Made by a program: the position numbers and the translations under genes
Shown here: piece by piece, positions 7,181-15,766 of the stretch
Layout of the letters: the number at the start of each line of letters is the position of its first letter
Numbering within the stretch: position 1 is the first letter of the stretch
Assembly (NCBI GenBank): GCA_002320485.1
Contig: DCKW01000076.1
Coordinates: 1-17,762 of the forward strand
Direction of reading: 5' to 3'
Source: Micavibrio sp. UBA1664
GTDB lineage: Bacteria > Pseudomonadota > Alphaproteobacteria > Micavibrionales > UBA1664
Length of the DNA stretch: 17,762 nt
The notes under the pieces: generated by a model
The model's database searches: none
Seen by the model: the letters and a program-made list of their open reading frames with translations, nothing else
What the model was told of the DNA's origin: nothing

Positions 7181-8071
7181 ATGAGAAAAAGCGTTATTGC
7201 CATCGGAAATTTTGACGGCCTTCATTTGGGGCACAGGCATTTGCTTACGCAAGCGAAGGCGATGGCAGCAAAAAAAGATTTGGATTTTACGGTTTTGACC
7301 TTTTCTCCGCATCCCAGACAGGTGTTTCAGCCTAATATCGCACCGTTTCGCATTTCTCCTGATCCTGTAAAGCGGCGGCTGTTTCAAAATATCGTAAAAC
7401 CCGATCATTATGTTGTTTTGCCATTTGATGCCGATTTGCAAATGAAAACAGCCGACGATTTCATCCATGATATTCTGATCCGAGATTTGCAGGCCGCGGT
7501 TGTTATTGTCGGGGATAATTTTCACTTCGGACATAAACGCAGTGGGAATATAGATACATTAAAAGCCCTTCAATCCTTTCAAACCATATCTGCCGAATTG
7601 CTGACTATTGGTGGAGAGCCTGTAACATCGTCCCGTATCCGCGAGCATTTAAAGCGTGCAGAGATAGGACAGGCCAATGCACTTTTGGGTTGGACATGGT
7701 ATATTGAAAATGAAGTTGTACATGGCGATAAAAGAGGCCGCGAGTTAGGGTATCCCACGGCTAATATGCATTTTGGCGATACGCTTGTTCCTTCGCACGG
7801 GGTGTACGCCGTTCAGGTGCAAATCGAGGGCCGCGAGGACTGGCTTCACGGCGCCGCCAATATCGGAACACGGCCTATGTTTGAAACCGCTATGCCCATG
7901 CTGGAAACCTTTATCTTTGATTTCGACGGGGATTTGTACGGTAAAACCCTCAAAATCCGCCCTGTTCAGAAATTGCGAAATGAAATAAAATTCGACTCTC
8001 TGGATGCATTAAAAGAAAAAATGAAGTCAGATTGCATTCTCGCAAAAAACATATTGCATAATACTCTTTAA
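7181..8071 (+). CDS. ribF: Bifunctional riboflavin kinase / FAD synthetase RibF
   Basis: The 296-residue cytoplasmic enzyme phosphorylates riboflavin to FMN and adenylylates FMN to FAD. The N-terminal FAD synthetase half shows the nucleotidyl-transferase motif GNFDGLHLGH (residues 9-18), FSPHPRQVF, IVGDNFHFG, and the SSRIREHL motif. The C-terminal flavokinase half shows GRELGYPTANM (about 187-197), HGVYAVQV and ETFIFDFDGDLYG. It is slightly short because only about eight residues precede the first motif, where relatives often have 15-20. No better in-frame start or strong ribosome site is visible, so the start is somewhat uncertain. Proximity to ileS-lspA is common in proteobacteria. Confidence 0.95.
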   Translation: MRKSVIAIGNFDGLHLGHRHLLTQAKAMAAKKDLDFTVLTFSPHPRQVFQPNIAPFRISPDPVKRRLFQNIVKPDHYVVLPFDADLQMKTADDFIHDILIRDLQAAVVIVGDNFHFGHKRSGNIDTLKALQSFQTISAELLTIGGEPVTSSRIREHLKRAEIGQANALLGWTWYIENEVVHGDKRGRELGYPTANMHFGDTLVPSHGVYAVQVQIEGREDWLHGAANIGTRPMFETAMPMLETFIFDFDGDLYGKTLKIRPVQKLRNEIKFDSLDALKEKMKSDCILAKNILHNTL

Positions 8072-8088
8072 TTTTGCATATTTTGAAA

Positions 8089-8748
8089 ATGCAAAGACGC
8101 CCCCTGGAACCATTAACATCTTCGCAAGATGAGTTTATAACCCCCTTTGAGCGATTAAAAATAATTTTCAATCCCAAAGGAAAAATAAACTCTCATATTA
8201 TGACAGATATTGCCTTTTTTTCTGCAGCGGACAACGAGGGATTGTTTCAAGCATTAGGTTTCGAAACCTGTCCGGTCAATCCAAAAGGACAAAAACAATT
8301 GATTTGGCCGGAAACGGCCCCATCGGGCCAGCATCCGTCAGGTTTTCTGCAATTCGGTGTATGTGCGGTTAATTTTAAACATTATTTTCTTGAAATGGGG
8401 GATCATACCGCTCTGATAAGGCTGGATTTGAAAGAAAACACTATTGAAGGATATAATAATCGCACGATTTTCCAGCTGGATGAGGTGCATATCTGGAATG
8501 GCCCTGATCAATATCGTATCGATTGCGGAAAAGAGTTTTACCGCCCTTATACAATGATGACCTGCGGGGTTGTAAAACGTGTCATTGAAAATATGGGAAA
8601 TTGGGATTATGAGGGGGCTAAGACCGCTTTTCAGGATATTTACGATGTAACGGATGATTTGGATCAGGCTCGGGCGCTTATGGTTTCGGAACAAAATGCA
8701 CAACGTCTGGCGGCGCGCTTGAAACACCATACGTCAAACACCCCTTGA
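8089..8748 (+). CDS. Hypothetical protein between ribF and ileS
   Basis: I do not recognise this protein. From the ATG at 8089 it has 219 residues; a TTG at 8074 would add five, and an ATG at 8200 (MTDIAFFSAADNEG) is a later option. None has a clear ribosome site. There is no signal peptide or membrane segment, so it should be cytoplasmic. The middle is rich in aromatic residues (FGVCAVNFKHYFLEMGDH, FQLDEVHIWNGPDQYRIDCG). The C-terminal part looks helical and charged (NWDYEGAKTAFQDIYDVTDD, then QNAQRLAARLKHH). It follows ribF by 17 bp and precedes ileS by 62 bp on the same strand, so it is probably in the ribF transcript. Codon use looks like its neighbours, and I am fairly sure it is a real gene. 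Confidence 0.75.
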   Translation: MQRRPLEPLTSSQDEFITPFERLKIIFNPKGKINSHIMTDIAFFSAADNEGLFQALGFETCPVNPKGQKQLIWPETAPSGQHPSGFLQFGVCAVNFKHYFLEMGDHTALIRLDLKENTIEGYNNRTIFQLDEVHIWNGPDQYRIDCGKEFYRPYTMMTCGVVKRVIENMGNWDYEGAKTAFQDIYDVTDDLDQARALMVSEQNAQRLAARLKHHTSNTP

Positions 8749-8773
8749 TTTCTCATGATGTGACGTGCATAAA
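8745..8773 (+). promoter_or_regulatory. Candidate sigma-70 promoter for ileS
   Basis: TTGATT (8745-8750) and CATAAA (8768-8773) are spaced by 17 bases in the 62-bp gap before ileS, overlapping the stop of the preceding gene. Both boxes are imperfect. A small CTCT/AGAG hairpin follows before the ribosome site GAGGA. Confidence 0.3.
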
Positions 8774-8810
8774 TTAAGCTCTAAAAAGAGTTTGAGGACA
8801 CGAATATATT

Positions 8811-11657
8811 ATGACGACTTACGATGCCGATTTTTATAAAGGAACCGTTTTTTTACCGAAAACCGATTTTCCCATGCGGGGTGGATTGCCGCAAAAAGAA
8901 CCTGAAATTCTGGAAAAATGGGCGGAAATGGATTTGTATGATCGTCTACGTAACCAATCGGCCAAATCGCCGCGCTGGACTCTTCATGACGGTCCCCCAT
9001 ATGCCAACGGCAATATCCATATCGGGCATGCAGTAAACAAAATTCTTAAGGATGTCGTCAATAAATCCAAGCAAATGCAGGGTTTTAACGCCGATTATGT
9101 GCCGGGATGGGATTGTCACGGATTGCCTATTGAGTGGAAAATCGAAGAAAAATATCGTGCCTCCGGTCTGGATAAAGACGACGTTGGTGTTGTTCCTTTC
9201 CGTAAAGAGTGTCGTGAATTTGCCCAGCATTGGGTGGGCGTGCAAGCCGAAGAATTTCAGCGGCTCGGCGTGATCGGAAACTGGGAAAATCCTTACCTGA
9301 CAATGACTTATAAGGCAGAGAGCATTATAGCTGCAGAAATTCATAAATTCGTTGAAAATGGCGGATTATATCGCGGGGTAAAGCCTGTAATGTGGTCGAC
9401 TGTGGAACAAACCGCCCTTGCAGAGGCGGAAATCGAATATAAAGAGCATAAATCTGTCACCATCTGGGTGCGGTTTCCCGTGTTGGAAACAACGGTCTCC
9501 ATGTTGCAAGGCGCTGATTGTGTGATCTGGACAACGACGCCGTGGACGATGCCGTCCAACCGCGCTATGGGATACGGGGCGGATATAAAATATGCCGTGT
9601 ACACAGTGGAAGAGGTGGCCGAGGACGCACGTGTTGAGGTCGGCGCACGTCTTGCCTTGGCGGTTGATCTGGCTGAAGAGGTGTTGGCGCAGGCGAAGGT
9701 GACGAAATACGACCAGTCTGCATTCTTTATGGGAGGCGATTTGCGCGGGACGATTTGCGCACATCCTTTACGTGGGCAGGGCTATGATTTTGATGTTCCT
9801 CTATTGGAGGGTGATTTTGTTACTGATGAGGCAGGGACAGGGTTTGTGCATATTGCCCCCGGTCACGGCGAGGACGACTTCTACTTAGGACAACAGCATG
9901 ATATCGAGGTGACAGATAATGTCTCCGATGACGGTAAATTCCGTGATTTCGTGCCTTTATTTGGCGGGCTGCAAATTTATGATGAAAACGGTAAAATGGC
10001 GGATGGTAATTTTGCCCCGATCAAGGCGATAGACGATGCCGGAAAATTATTATCCAAAGGATCGTTGCGCCATGAATATCCGCATAGCTGGCGGTCAAAA
10101 GCCCCCGTCATTTACAGAACCGTACCGCAATGGTTTATCTCGATGAAAGAAAACGGCCTGCGCGATAAGGCGTTGAAGGCCATATCCGAAACAAGATGGG
10201 TGCCTGAAAAGGGCGAAAACCGGATACGCTCTATGGTGCAAAACCGTCCTGACTGGTGTATTTCACGTCAACGCGCTTGGGGTGTTCCTATTGCCATTTT
10301 CGTGAATAAGGAAACAAACGAAATATTGAATGATTATGATGTGAACCAGCGCATCAAAACTATTTTTGCAGAGGAAGGGAGCGATTCATGGTGGTCACGC
10401 CCTGCCGAGGATTTTTTAGGAAAAGACTATAATATCAATGATTACAATCAGATATTTGATATTGTTGACGTCTGGTTTGAGAGTGGATCAACGCATGCGT
10501 TTGTTTTAGAAGATCTTGACTGGAATTTAGGCAGCCCTGCGGATTTATATCTTGAAGGTTCGGACCAGCATCGCGGTTGGTTCCACTCATCATTATTGGA
10601 GTGTAGCGGAACGCGGGGGCGTGCACCGTATAAAAACGTACTCACCCATGGTTTTACCTTGGATAAGGATGGTTATAAAATGTCCAAATCCGTAGGGAAC
10701 GTGATCGCCCCGCAAAAAATGATCGATCAGTATGGGGCTGATATTTTGCGCCTGTGGATGGTCACGACGGATTACGAGGAAGATCATCGTATCGGCGATG
10801 AAATTATGAAAGGAACGGCTGATTTGTATCGCCGTATCCGCAATACTTTCCGCTTCCTGTTAGGGGCGTTGGAAGGATTTTCAGAATCTGAAAGTGTCGA
10901 CTTAACAAAAGATTATAACCAATTGCCTGAATTGGAAAAACTTGTTTTACACCAACTTTATGAAATGAATGAAACGGTGCAAAAGGCGATTGCCGATTTT
11001 GATTTCGGAACGATGGCCAAGGCCCTATATAATTTCTGTAACCAAAATTTAAGCGCGTTTTATTTCGACATTCGTAAAGACCGCCTATATTGTGATCGTC
11101 CCGATTTATTTGAACGCCGTGCCTGCCGTACGGTAATGGCGGAAATTTTTGAATCCTTAACCGCATGGTTTGCACCCATTCTGTCATTTACAGCGGAAGA
11201 AGCGTGGAGTTATCGCCCTCAAAATGTGTTTGACGATGTTGACTCCATCCATCTCCGTCAATTCCCTGCCGTTACTACCGAATGGCAAAACAATGAATTG
11301 GCGGAAAAATGGAAAACGGTTGAATTAATTCGCGACAAGGTTTTAGCGGCAATCGAACCAAGGCGTGCCGATAAAACAATCGGATCGTCTTTGGGTGCCC
11401 ATCCTGTTATCACGCTCCCGCAAGAAATGGCTGATGATTTATCCGATATTGATTGGGCGGAGGTATGTATCACATCACAGGCAACGGTAAAAACAGGAAA
11501 TGCCGTATCGGTTGAGTTTGCAATGGCCGAAGGGCAAAAATGCGACCGTTGTTGGAAAATCCTGCCCGAGGTCGGTAGTGACCCTGAATTCCCTAACCTG
11601 ACTTTGCGTGATGCCGATGCTGTGCGCTGGTATATACAACATAAAAAGGCGGCTTAA
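8811..11657 (+). CDS. ileS: Isoleucyl-tRNA synthetase
   Basis: The 948-residue class I aminoacyl-tRNA synthetase charges tRNA-Ile. The HIGH signature is at residues 70-73 (PPYANGNIHIGH) and KMSKS at 623-627 (DKDGYKMSKSVGN). Between them lie the editing domain (WTTTPWTMPSNRAM, GTGFVHIAPGHGEDDF) and the CISRQRAWGVPI stretch. The anticodon-binding helical domain follows (about 690-860). At the C-terminus only one zinc-ligand pair remains (KCDRCWKILPEVG); the second CxxC of the enterobacterial enzyme is absent (LTLRDADAVRWYI instead). Length is normal for the short (bacterial) type. It ends 4 bp before the lspA start, so the two are co-transcribed. Confidence 0.98.
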   Translation: MTTYDADFYKGTVFLPKTDFPMRGGLPQKEPEILEKWAEMDLYDRLRNQSAKSPRWTLHDGPPYANGNIHIGHAVNKILKDVVNKSKQMQGFNADYVPGWDCHGLPIEWKIEEKYRASGLDKDDVGVVPFRKECREFAQHWVGVQAEEFQRLGVIGNWENPYLTMTYKAESIIAAEIHKFVENGGLYRGVKPVMWSTVEQTALAEAEIEYKEHKSVTIWVRFPVLETTVSMLQGADCVIWTTTPWTMPSNRAMGYGADIKYAVYTVEEVAEDARVEVGARLALAVDLAEEVLAQAKVTKYDQSAFFMGGDLRGTICAHPLRGQGYDFDVPLLEGDFVTDEAGTGFVHIAPGHGEDDFYLGQQHDIEVTDNVSDDGKFRDFVPLFGGLQIYDENGKMADGNFAPIKAIDDAGKLLSKGSLRHEYPHSWRSKAPVIYRTVPQWFISMKENGLRDKALKAISETRWVPEKGENRIRSMVQNRPDWCISRQRAWGVPIAIFVNKETNEILNDYDVNQRIKTIFAEEGSDSWWSRPAEDFLGKDYNINDYNQIFDIVDVWFESGSTHAFVLEDLDWNLGSPADLYLEGSDQHRGWFHSSLLECSGTRGRAPYKNVLTHGFTLDKDGYKMSKSVGNVIAPQKMIDQYGADILRLWMVTTDYEEDHRIGDEIMKGTADLYRRIRNTFRFLLGALEGFSESESVDLTKDYNQLPELEKLVLHQLYEMNETVQKAIADFDFGTMAKALYNFCNQNLSAFYFDIRKDRLYCDRPDLFERRACRTVMAEIFESLTAWFAPILSFTAEEAWSYRPQNVFDDVDSIHLRQFPAVTTEWQNNELAEKWKTVELIRDKVLAAIEPRRADKTIGSSLGAHPVITLPQEMADDLSDIDWAEVCITSQATVKTGNAVSVEFAMAEGQKCDRCWKILPEVGSDPEFPNLTLRDADAVRWYIQHKKAA

Positions 11658-11661
11658 TTCT

Positions 11662-12201
11662 ATGAAATTGTCGCGTATATTGGGTTTAGGCCTTATTCTT
11701 GATATTATTATTCTGGATCAATTGTCAAAATGGTGGGTGACGGAATATATCTTACGTCCTGTAACGGCCGGCCAATCTGTACCATTAGGGCAGTGGCTGG
11801 CAAATGCACCCGAACGTGTGGGGCCCGTTTCCATTCCTGTATTTCCCGGTTTTAACTGGGCGATGGTGTGGAATGAAGGCGTGTCTTTCGGTATGATGCA
11901 AAACCCTGACAATATTTGGCCTTTGGTCGGCCTTACTGTTGCTATATGTGCTGTACTTTTATATTGCCTGTTGAAATCGGAGACAATATTTGAATCCTTG
12001 TCTTATGGCATGATTATCGGTGGTGCATTGGGCAATTTGATTGATCGTTTCCGTTTTGGCGGCGTTGCAGACTTTTTGGATGTTTATGTGGGGACATATC
12101 ATTGGCCGGCCTTTAATGTGGCTGATGCGTGTATTAGTATAGGGGTTGTCCTGCTGTTGATTCAGGGCATATTCATGAGTAAAAAGGACGAGAAGAACTA
12201 A
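11662..12201 (+). CDS. lspA: Lipoprotein signal peptidase LspA (signal peptidase II)
   Basis: I start at the ATG at 11662, 4 bp after ileS ends; an in-frame ATG at 11608 would overlap ileS and add a non-hydrophobic extension. The 179-residue inner-membrane aspartyl protease has four hydrophobic segments and the family motifs: WNEGVSFGM, GGALGNLIDRFRFGGVADFLD, and FNVADACIS. The catalytic aspartates should be those in VADFLD and FNVAD. It removes the signal peptide from diacylglyceryl-modified prolipoproteins. The stretch of about 25 residues before the WNEG motif (LGQWLANAPERVGPVSIPVF) is a slightly long periplasmic loop. The next gene encodes a lipoprotein, a likely substrate, and begins one base after its stop. 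Confidence 0.97.
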   Translation: MKLSRILGLGLILDIIILDQLSKWWVTEYILRPVTAGQSVPLGQWLANAPERVGPVSIPVFPGFNWAMVWNEGVSFGMMQNPDNIWPLVGLTVAICAVLLYCLLKSETIFESLSYGMIIGGALGNLIDRFRFGGVADFLDVYVGTYHWPAFNVADACISIGVVLLLIQGIFMSKKDEKN

Positions 12202-12202
12202 C

Positions 12203-12694
12203 ATGAAAAAAATAGTATGTATGGCTTCGGCTGTTTTGGTGTTATCTGCTTGCAGTAATGAAACCAAGGAAAATCTAGGTCTGGTCAACACTGCACCTGA
12301 TGAATTTGCGGTTGTTACGCGCGCCCCGCTTTCTGTACCGCCTGATTATGCTTTACGTCCTCCGATGCCGGGGGCCAGCCGTCCGATGGAAATGTCCACG
12401 CAGCAACAGGCGCGTAAAACCGTATTCGGCGAATCTGACGTTGCTCCGGGCGGGGCTTATGCGGATAATAGCGGATTTTTGAACAAAGTCGGCGTTCAGG
12501 ATGCCGATCCAAATATCCGTCGCGTCGTCGATACCGAAGAGGCGAAGGATACGCGTACGACGGCTGAGCGTTTGCTATTCATGAAGGGAAATAAAGATAA
12601 GGGTGAACCTTTGAATCCTGATGAAGAAATGCAACGTTTGCGTCAAGAAGGGGTTGTGAAAAATACCACACCACAAAATATACCAAGCGAATAA
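12203..12694 (+). CDS. bamF: DUF3035 lipoprotein, probable BAM-complex subunit BamF
   Basis: The 163-residue product has a lipoprotein signal peptide (MKKIVCMASAVLVLSAC, lipobox LSAC, lipidated Cys at residue 17). The DUF3035 hallmark follows: NTAPDEFAVVTRAPLSVPPDYALRPP, then a Pro/Gln/Ala-rich, probably flexible region and a charged C-terminus. In Caulobacter a protein of this family is the outer-membrane assembly (BAM) subunit BamF. The family is largely alphaproteobacterial, which is the best taxonomic hint in this half of the window. It should be anchored to the outer membrane, facing the periplasm. It starts one base after the lspA stop. The assignment to the family is firm; the BamF function is by homology. 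Confidence 0.88.
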   Translation: MKKIVCMASAVLVLSACSNETKENLGLVNTAPDEFAVVTRAPLSVPPDYALRPPMPGASRPMEMSTQQQARKTVFGESDVAPGGAYADNSGFLNKVGVQDADPNIRRVVDTEEAKDTRTTAERLLFMKGNKDKGEPLNPDEEMQRLRQEGVVKNTTPQNIPSE

Positions 12695-12696
12695 TA

Positions 12697-12725
12697 TTGA
12701 CATAAGAATTTATCTGCGGTAGTTT
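12697..12725 (+). promoter_or_regulatory. Candidate sigma-70 promoter for the small exported protein gene
   Basis: A consensus -35 box TTGACA (12697-12702) is followed after 17 bases by TAGTTT (12720-12725), a weak -10. The expected start point would give a leader of about 20 bases with the AAAGGG ribosome site. It lies right after the bamF stop, so the downstream gene may be transcribed independently. Confidence 0.42.
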
Positions 12726-12752
12726 TTAATCAATTATTTGAAAGGGATTTGT

Positions 12753-13004
12753 ATGACTAACAAATTAAAGGTAGCTGGAACTATTTGTACAGCATTTGTC
12801 GCGGCTAATATAGCGTGGGCCGGAGTTAAGGATAATGTCTGTCAGGGAATTGATAGTCTGGATAGTCCCGACGGCTTTTCAATTCAACCTCCGCAGAGCG
12901 CAATATTCGATGAGGGCGCAAAAGTTGTTTTTGATCGCCCGGAACCGTTGACTACACGTGTTGTAAGTGCCGCATCAGGCTTTTATATGTGTCCTAAAGG
13001 CTAA
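12753..13004 (+). CDS. Small exported protein of unknown function
   Basis: I do not recognise this 83-residue product. The ATG at 12753 has an AAAGGG ribosome site 6 bases upstream, so I prefer it to the in-frame TTG at 12738. The N-terminus is a typical Sec signal peptide (MTNKLKVAGTICTAFVAANI, cut after AWA). The mature part, about 60 residues, has two cysteines, one near each end (DNVCQGIDSL and FYMCPKG), which could form a disulfide. There is no lipobox, so it should be a soluble periplasmic or secreted protein. It sits between bamF and the M16 protease pair, with a candidate promoter of its own. Composition is like its neighbours. It could be a protease partner or envelope factor, but that is only a guess from position. 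Confidence 0.72.
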   Translation: MTNKLKVAGTICTAFVAANIAWAGVKDNVCQGIDSLDSPDGFSIQPPQSAIFDEGAKVVFDRPEPLTTRVVSAASGFYMCPKG

Positions 13005-13019
13005 TCTCTTTTTAAAGGG

Positions 13020-14402
13020 ATGACATATCCCTGTAAAGCTTCTATCCTGTCGCGCATGAGACCTTTGTTTGTTCTAGTGACAGGATTTTTTATGCTTCAG
13101 ACAGTAACCGCGGCCAACGCGGTCGATAAAATTTACAATACAAAATCAATAACCTTGCCCAACGCCATGCAGGTTGTGGTGGTGGAAAATCACCGCACGC
13201 CTGCTGTTACCCATATGGTATGGTATAAAATCGGGGGCGCGGACGAGGTTATGGGGCATAGCGGACTTGCCCATTATCTGGAACACCTCATGTTTAAGGG
13301 AACCGGTTTGGTTGCCGCAGGGGATTTTTCAAAAAAGGTGAAAAGCTGGGGAGGGAACGACAACGCGTTTACCAGCTGGGATTTCACAGCTTATTTTCAA
13401 ACGGTTCCCAAGGACAAACTGGAATCGGTGATGATTATGGAGTCCGACCGTATGAAAAATTTGAGTTTCGATGATGCCGAAGCATTGATTGAGCGCGATG
13501 TTGTCATTCAGGAACGCAAACAAAGAACGGATTCCAATCCGTCGGCGCAGCTGGGTGAGGCGATGCGCGCCGCGCTTTTCGTTAATCATCCCTATGCGCG
13601 CCCGATTATCGGATGGGATCAGGAATTACAGGAATTGACCCCTGCCGCCGCTCGTGATTTTTACAAAACATATTATGCGCCGAAAAATGCAATTTTACTG
13701 GTCAGCGGCGATGTCGATGCCAAAGATGTTTTTGAGCTGGCGGCGCGCACTTATGGTCAAATAAACAATGACGGGGCGAAAACCCGCCCTGACTGGCCGG
13801 AGGTTCCGACAATATATGGTCAAACAACTCTCACCCATACCCACCCCAGCGTGAAACAGGCGATGTGGCGTAAATTATACCGTGTGCCCGGTATGGCCAA
13901 GGATTATAAACAGGCGCTTGCCTTCGCTTTGACAGATGAACTAATCGGCGGCAATACAGGTCGTTTGTATCAGGCCTTGGCTGTGGATGATCCTATTGTA
14001 TCGGCGGCCAGTTTCTCGTATGGCGGAATTGCCGTGGATGATTCCACAGTGTCAATCGGTGTCACACCACTGGACGGTGTAACGTGGGAGCAAGTTGATA
14101 AGGCCGTTGATGCGGTATTACAGGATGTTGCCGATAACGGTGTAACGAGTGAGGAACTGGCGAAAGCGGTTGCCCGAATTCAAGATGAATCCGTATATGA
14201 ACGGGACTCTCTGACAGGGCCTGCCATGATGGTCGGATATCAACTGGTATCGGGATTGTCATTGGAGCAGGTCGAGGGTTGGGCGCGCGATATAGAAAAT
14301 GTGACGCCTGAGGATATACAGGAAACTGTTCGCACCTATTTATTGCCGGGGGCCGCCGGATATCATGCCGTGACCGCCCATTTGTTACCGCAGGCGGAGT
14401 AA
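13020..14402 (+). CDS. M16 family zinc metallopeptidase, catalytic subunit, exported
   Basis: The 460-residue product has the inverted zinc motif HxxEH at 85-89 (LAHYLEHLMFKGT) and the distal Glu 165 in VVIQERKQRTD, with spacing as expected for active M16 (pitrilysin-like) peptidases. GGNDNAFTSWDFTAYF is a further family stretch. An N-terminal signal peptide ends near residue 34 (MLQTVTAANA), so it works in the periplasm. The chosen ATG at 13020 overlaps its AAAGGG ribosome site closely; the ATG at 13056 (MRPLFVLVTG) also gives a good signal peptide but has no ribosome site. The partner gene follows after 8 bp. The pair should form a heterodimer that degrades peptides or damaged proteins; substrates are unknown. 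Confidence 0.94.
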   Translation: MTYPCKASILSRMRPLFVLVTGFFMLQTVTAANAVDKIYNTKSITLPNAMQVVVVENHRTPAVTHMVWYKIGGADEVMGHSGLAHYLEHLMFKGTGLVAAGDFSKKVKSWGGNDNAFTSWDFTAYFQTVPKDKLESVMIMESDRMKNLSFDDAEALIERDVVIQERKQRTDSNPSAQLGEAMRAALFVNHPYARPIIGWDQELQELTPAAARDFYKTYYAPKNAILLVSGDVDAKDVFELAARTYGQINNDGAKTRPDWPEVPTIYGQTTLTHTHPSVKQAMWRKLYRVPGMAKDYKQALAFALTDELIGGNTGRLYQALAVDDPIVSAASFSYGGIAVDDSTVSIGVTPLDGVTWEQVDKAVDAVLQDVADNGVTSEELAKAVARIQDESVYERDSLTGPAMMVGYQLVSGLSLEQVEGWARDIENVTPEDIQETVRTYLLPGAAGYHAVTAHLLPQAE

Positions 14403-14410
14403 GCATAATA

Positions 14411-15766
14411 ATGCGTTTTACCACAATTATATTGGGATTTTTACTAATGACGGTTTTAGCAAACAGCGCGCAGGCGCAAAACAGGGTATTGGATATTGAG
14501 GATACGGGCAAAGGGTTCTGGCATGTCGAGGATCACACTCTGCCGATAATTACCATTCATTTCGCTTTTTATGGCGCGGGCGCGGTGAATGATCCCGCAG
14601 GGAAAACAGGCATGGCGCAAATTTTATCCAACACATTGGATGAGGGTGCGGGGGCGCGGGATGCCAAGGCATTTCAGGATGCTTTACAGGATCATGCGAT
14701 CGAGTTGACGTTTTCATCAGGGCGGGACCATTTTACGGGAAAACTAAAGACGCTCAAACGCCATGCACCGCTTGCTTTTGAATTATTGCATGATGCGTTA
14801 ACCTCGCCGCGTTTTGACGATGACGCAGTGACGCGGATGAAACAGGCGAATATTATGCGGATCAAATCCTCTTTGTCGAAAACCGATTGGCAGGCATCGC
14901 GATTAATGAATGATGTTGTGTTCGGCGATCACCCTTATGCCCGCAATAGCGGCGGCACCATTTCCGATATCGGCTCGATTACATCTGCCGACCTTGAAAG
15001 CTACCGTGAGACATATTTTAATAAGGCACGCTTGCGAATTGCAACCGCTGGGGACGCAACCGCCGATGAAATGGCCCCGATAGTTGAACAAATTTTTGGT
15101 GATTTGGCAAAAGGAGAGGGCGGGTATCCTGTCATTGTACCTGTCAGATATCCCGAAACACCGTTAAAAAAGGCGTATGCCAGCGACAGTCCGCAAAGCT
15201 CGGTTCAGATGGTATGGCCAGCACTTCCAAAAAATGATCCTGATTATCATGCGTATCGTGTACTTAACCACATTCTGGGGGCAGGCGGGTTTTCTTCCTT
15301 TCTGATGGAGGAAGTCAGGGAAAAACAAGGTCTGACCTATGGTATTTATTCGCAACCCGTATTTATGGATGCGGCAGACTATCTCGCCGTGGAAAGTGCC
15401 GCCTCTCCTGAGAATATCCAGGCGATGACCAAGTCGGTACAGGATATTGTTGAATCATTAAAAACAACGCCTGTGGAAGCCAAACGTCTGGCCGAGGCAA
15501 AAAGCTATCTCATCGGTTCGCTCCCTTTAAGATTCTCATCGACGTTGAGTTTGTCGGGGGCGGCCTTGCGTATGCAACTTGATGGGCGATCCATAACATC
15601 GTTGGACGAATGGGGCGATCAGATAGAGGCCGTTACGGCAAACGATGTGCAGCGTGTGGCCCAACGCATATTTGCCTCCACACAGCCTATTGCGACTGTG
15701 ATTGCCGGGGCCGTGCCTGATAATGCCGATTTTACGACCGTCACCACTTTACCCGGAGTTGAATAA
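14411..15766 (+). CDS. M16 family peptidase-like protein, non-catalytic partner subunit, exported
   Basis: The 451-residue product has a signal peptide (MRFTTIILGFLLMTVLANSA, cut after QAQA or QA). The M16 fold is clear from IHFAFYGAGAVNDPAGKTGM, DHPYARNSGGTISDI and GAGGFSSFLMEEVREKQGLTYGIYS. At the position of HxxEH it reads AQILSNTLDEG, so both zinc histidines and the glutamate are missing. The REKQGLTYGIYS stretch, which in these enzymes supplies substrate-binding Arg and Tyr, is intact. This is the usual division of labour in two-subunit bacterial M16B proteases: one chain binds zinc, the other completes the substrate chamber. GGAG precedes the ATG. The stop overlaps the pgi start by one base (TAATG). 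Confidence 0.94.
   Translation: MRFTTIILGFLLMTVLANSAQAQNRVLDIEDTGKGFWHVEDHTLPIITIHFAFYGAGAVNDPAGKTGMAQILSNTLDEGAGARDAKAFQDALQDHAIELTFSSGRDHFTGKLKTLKRHAPLAFELLHDALTSPRFDDDAVTRMKQANIMRIKSSLSKTDWQASRLMNDVVFGDHPYARNSGGTISDIGSITSADLESYRETYFNKARLRIATAGDATADEMAPIVEQIFGDLAKGEGGYPVIVPVRYPETPLKKAYASDSPQSSVQMVWPALPKNDPDYHAYRVLNHILGAGGFSSFLMEEVREKQGLTYGIYSQPVFMDAADYLAVESAASPENIQAMTKSVQDIVESLKTTPVEAKRLAEAKSYLIGSLPLRFSSTLSLSGAALRMQLDGRSITSLDEWGDQIEAVTANDVQRVAQRIFASTQPIATVIAGAVPDNADFTTVTTLPGVE

Noticed and set aside
6941..7534. A 197-codon minus-strand reading frame across the DUF2147 gene and ribF
   Set aside because: It lies antisense to two recognised genes and has an odd composition rich in Ile, Arg and His.
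11608..11661. Upstream start for lspA overlapping ileS
   Set aside because: It adds 18 polar residues before the first membrane segment; the ATG at 11662 gives the normal LspA N-terminus.
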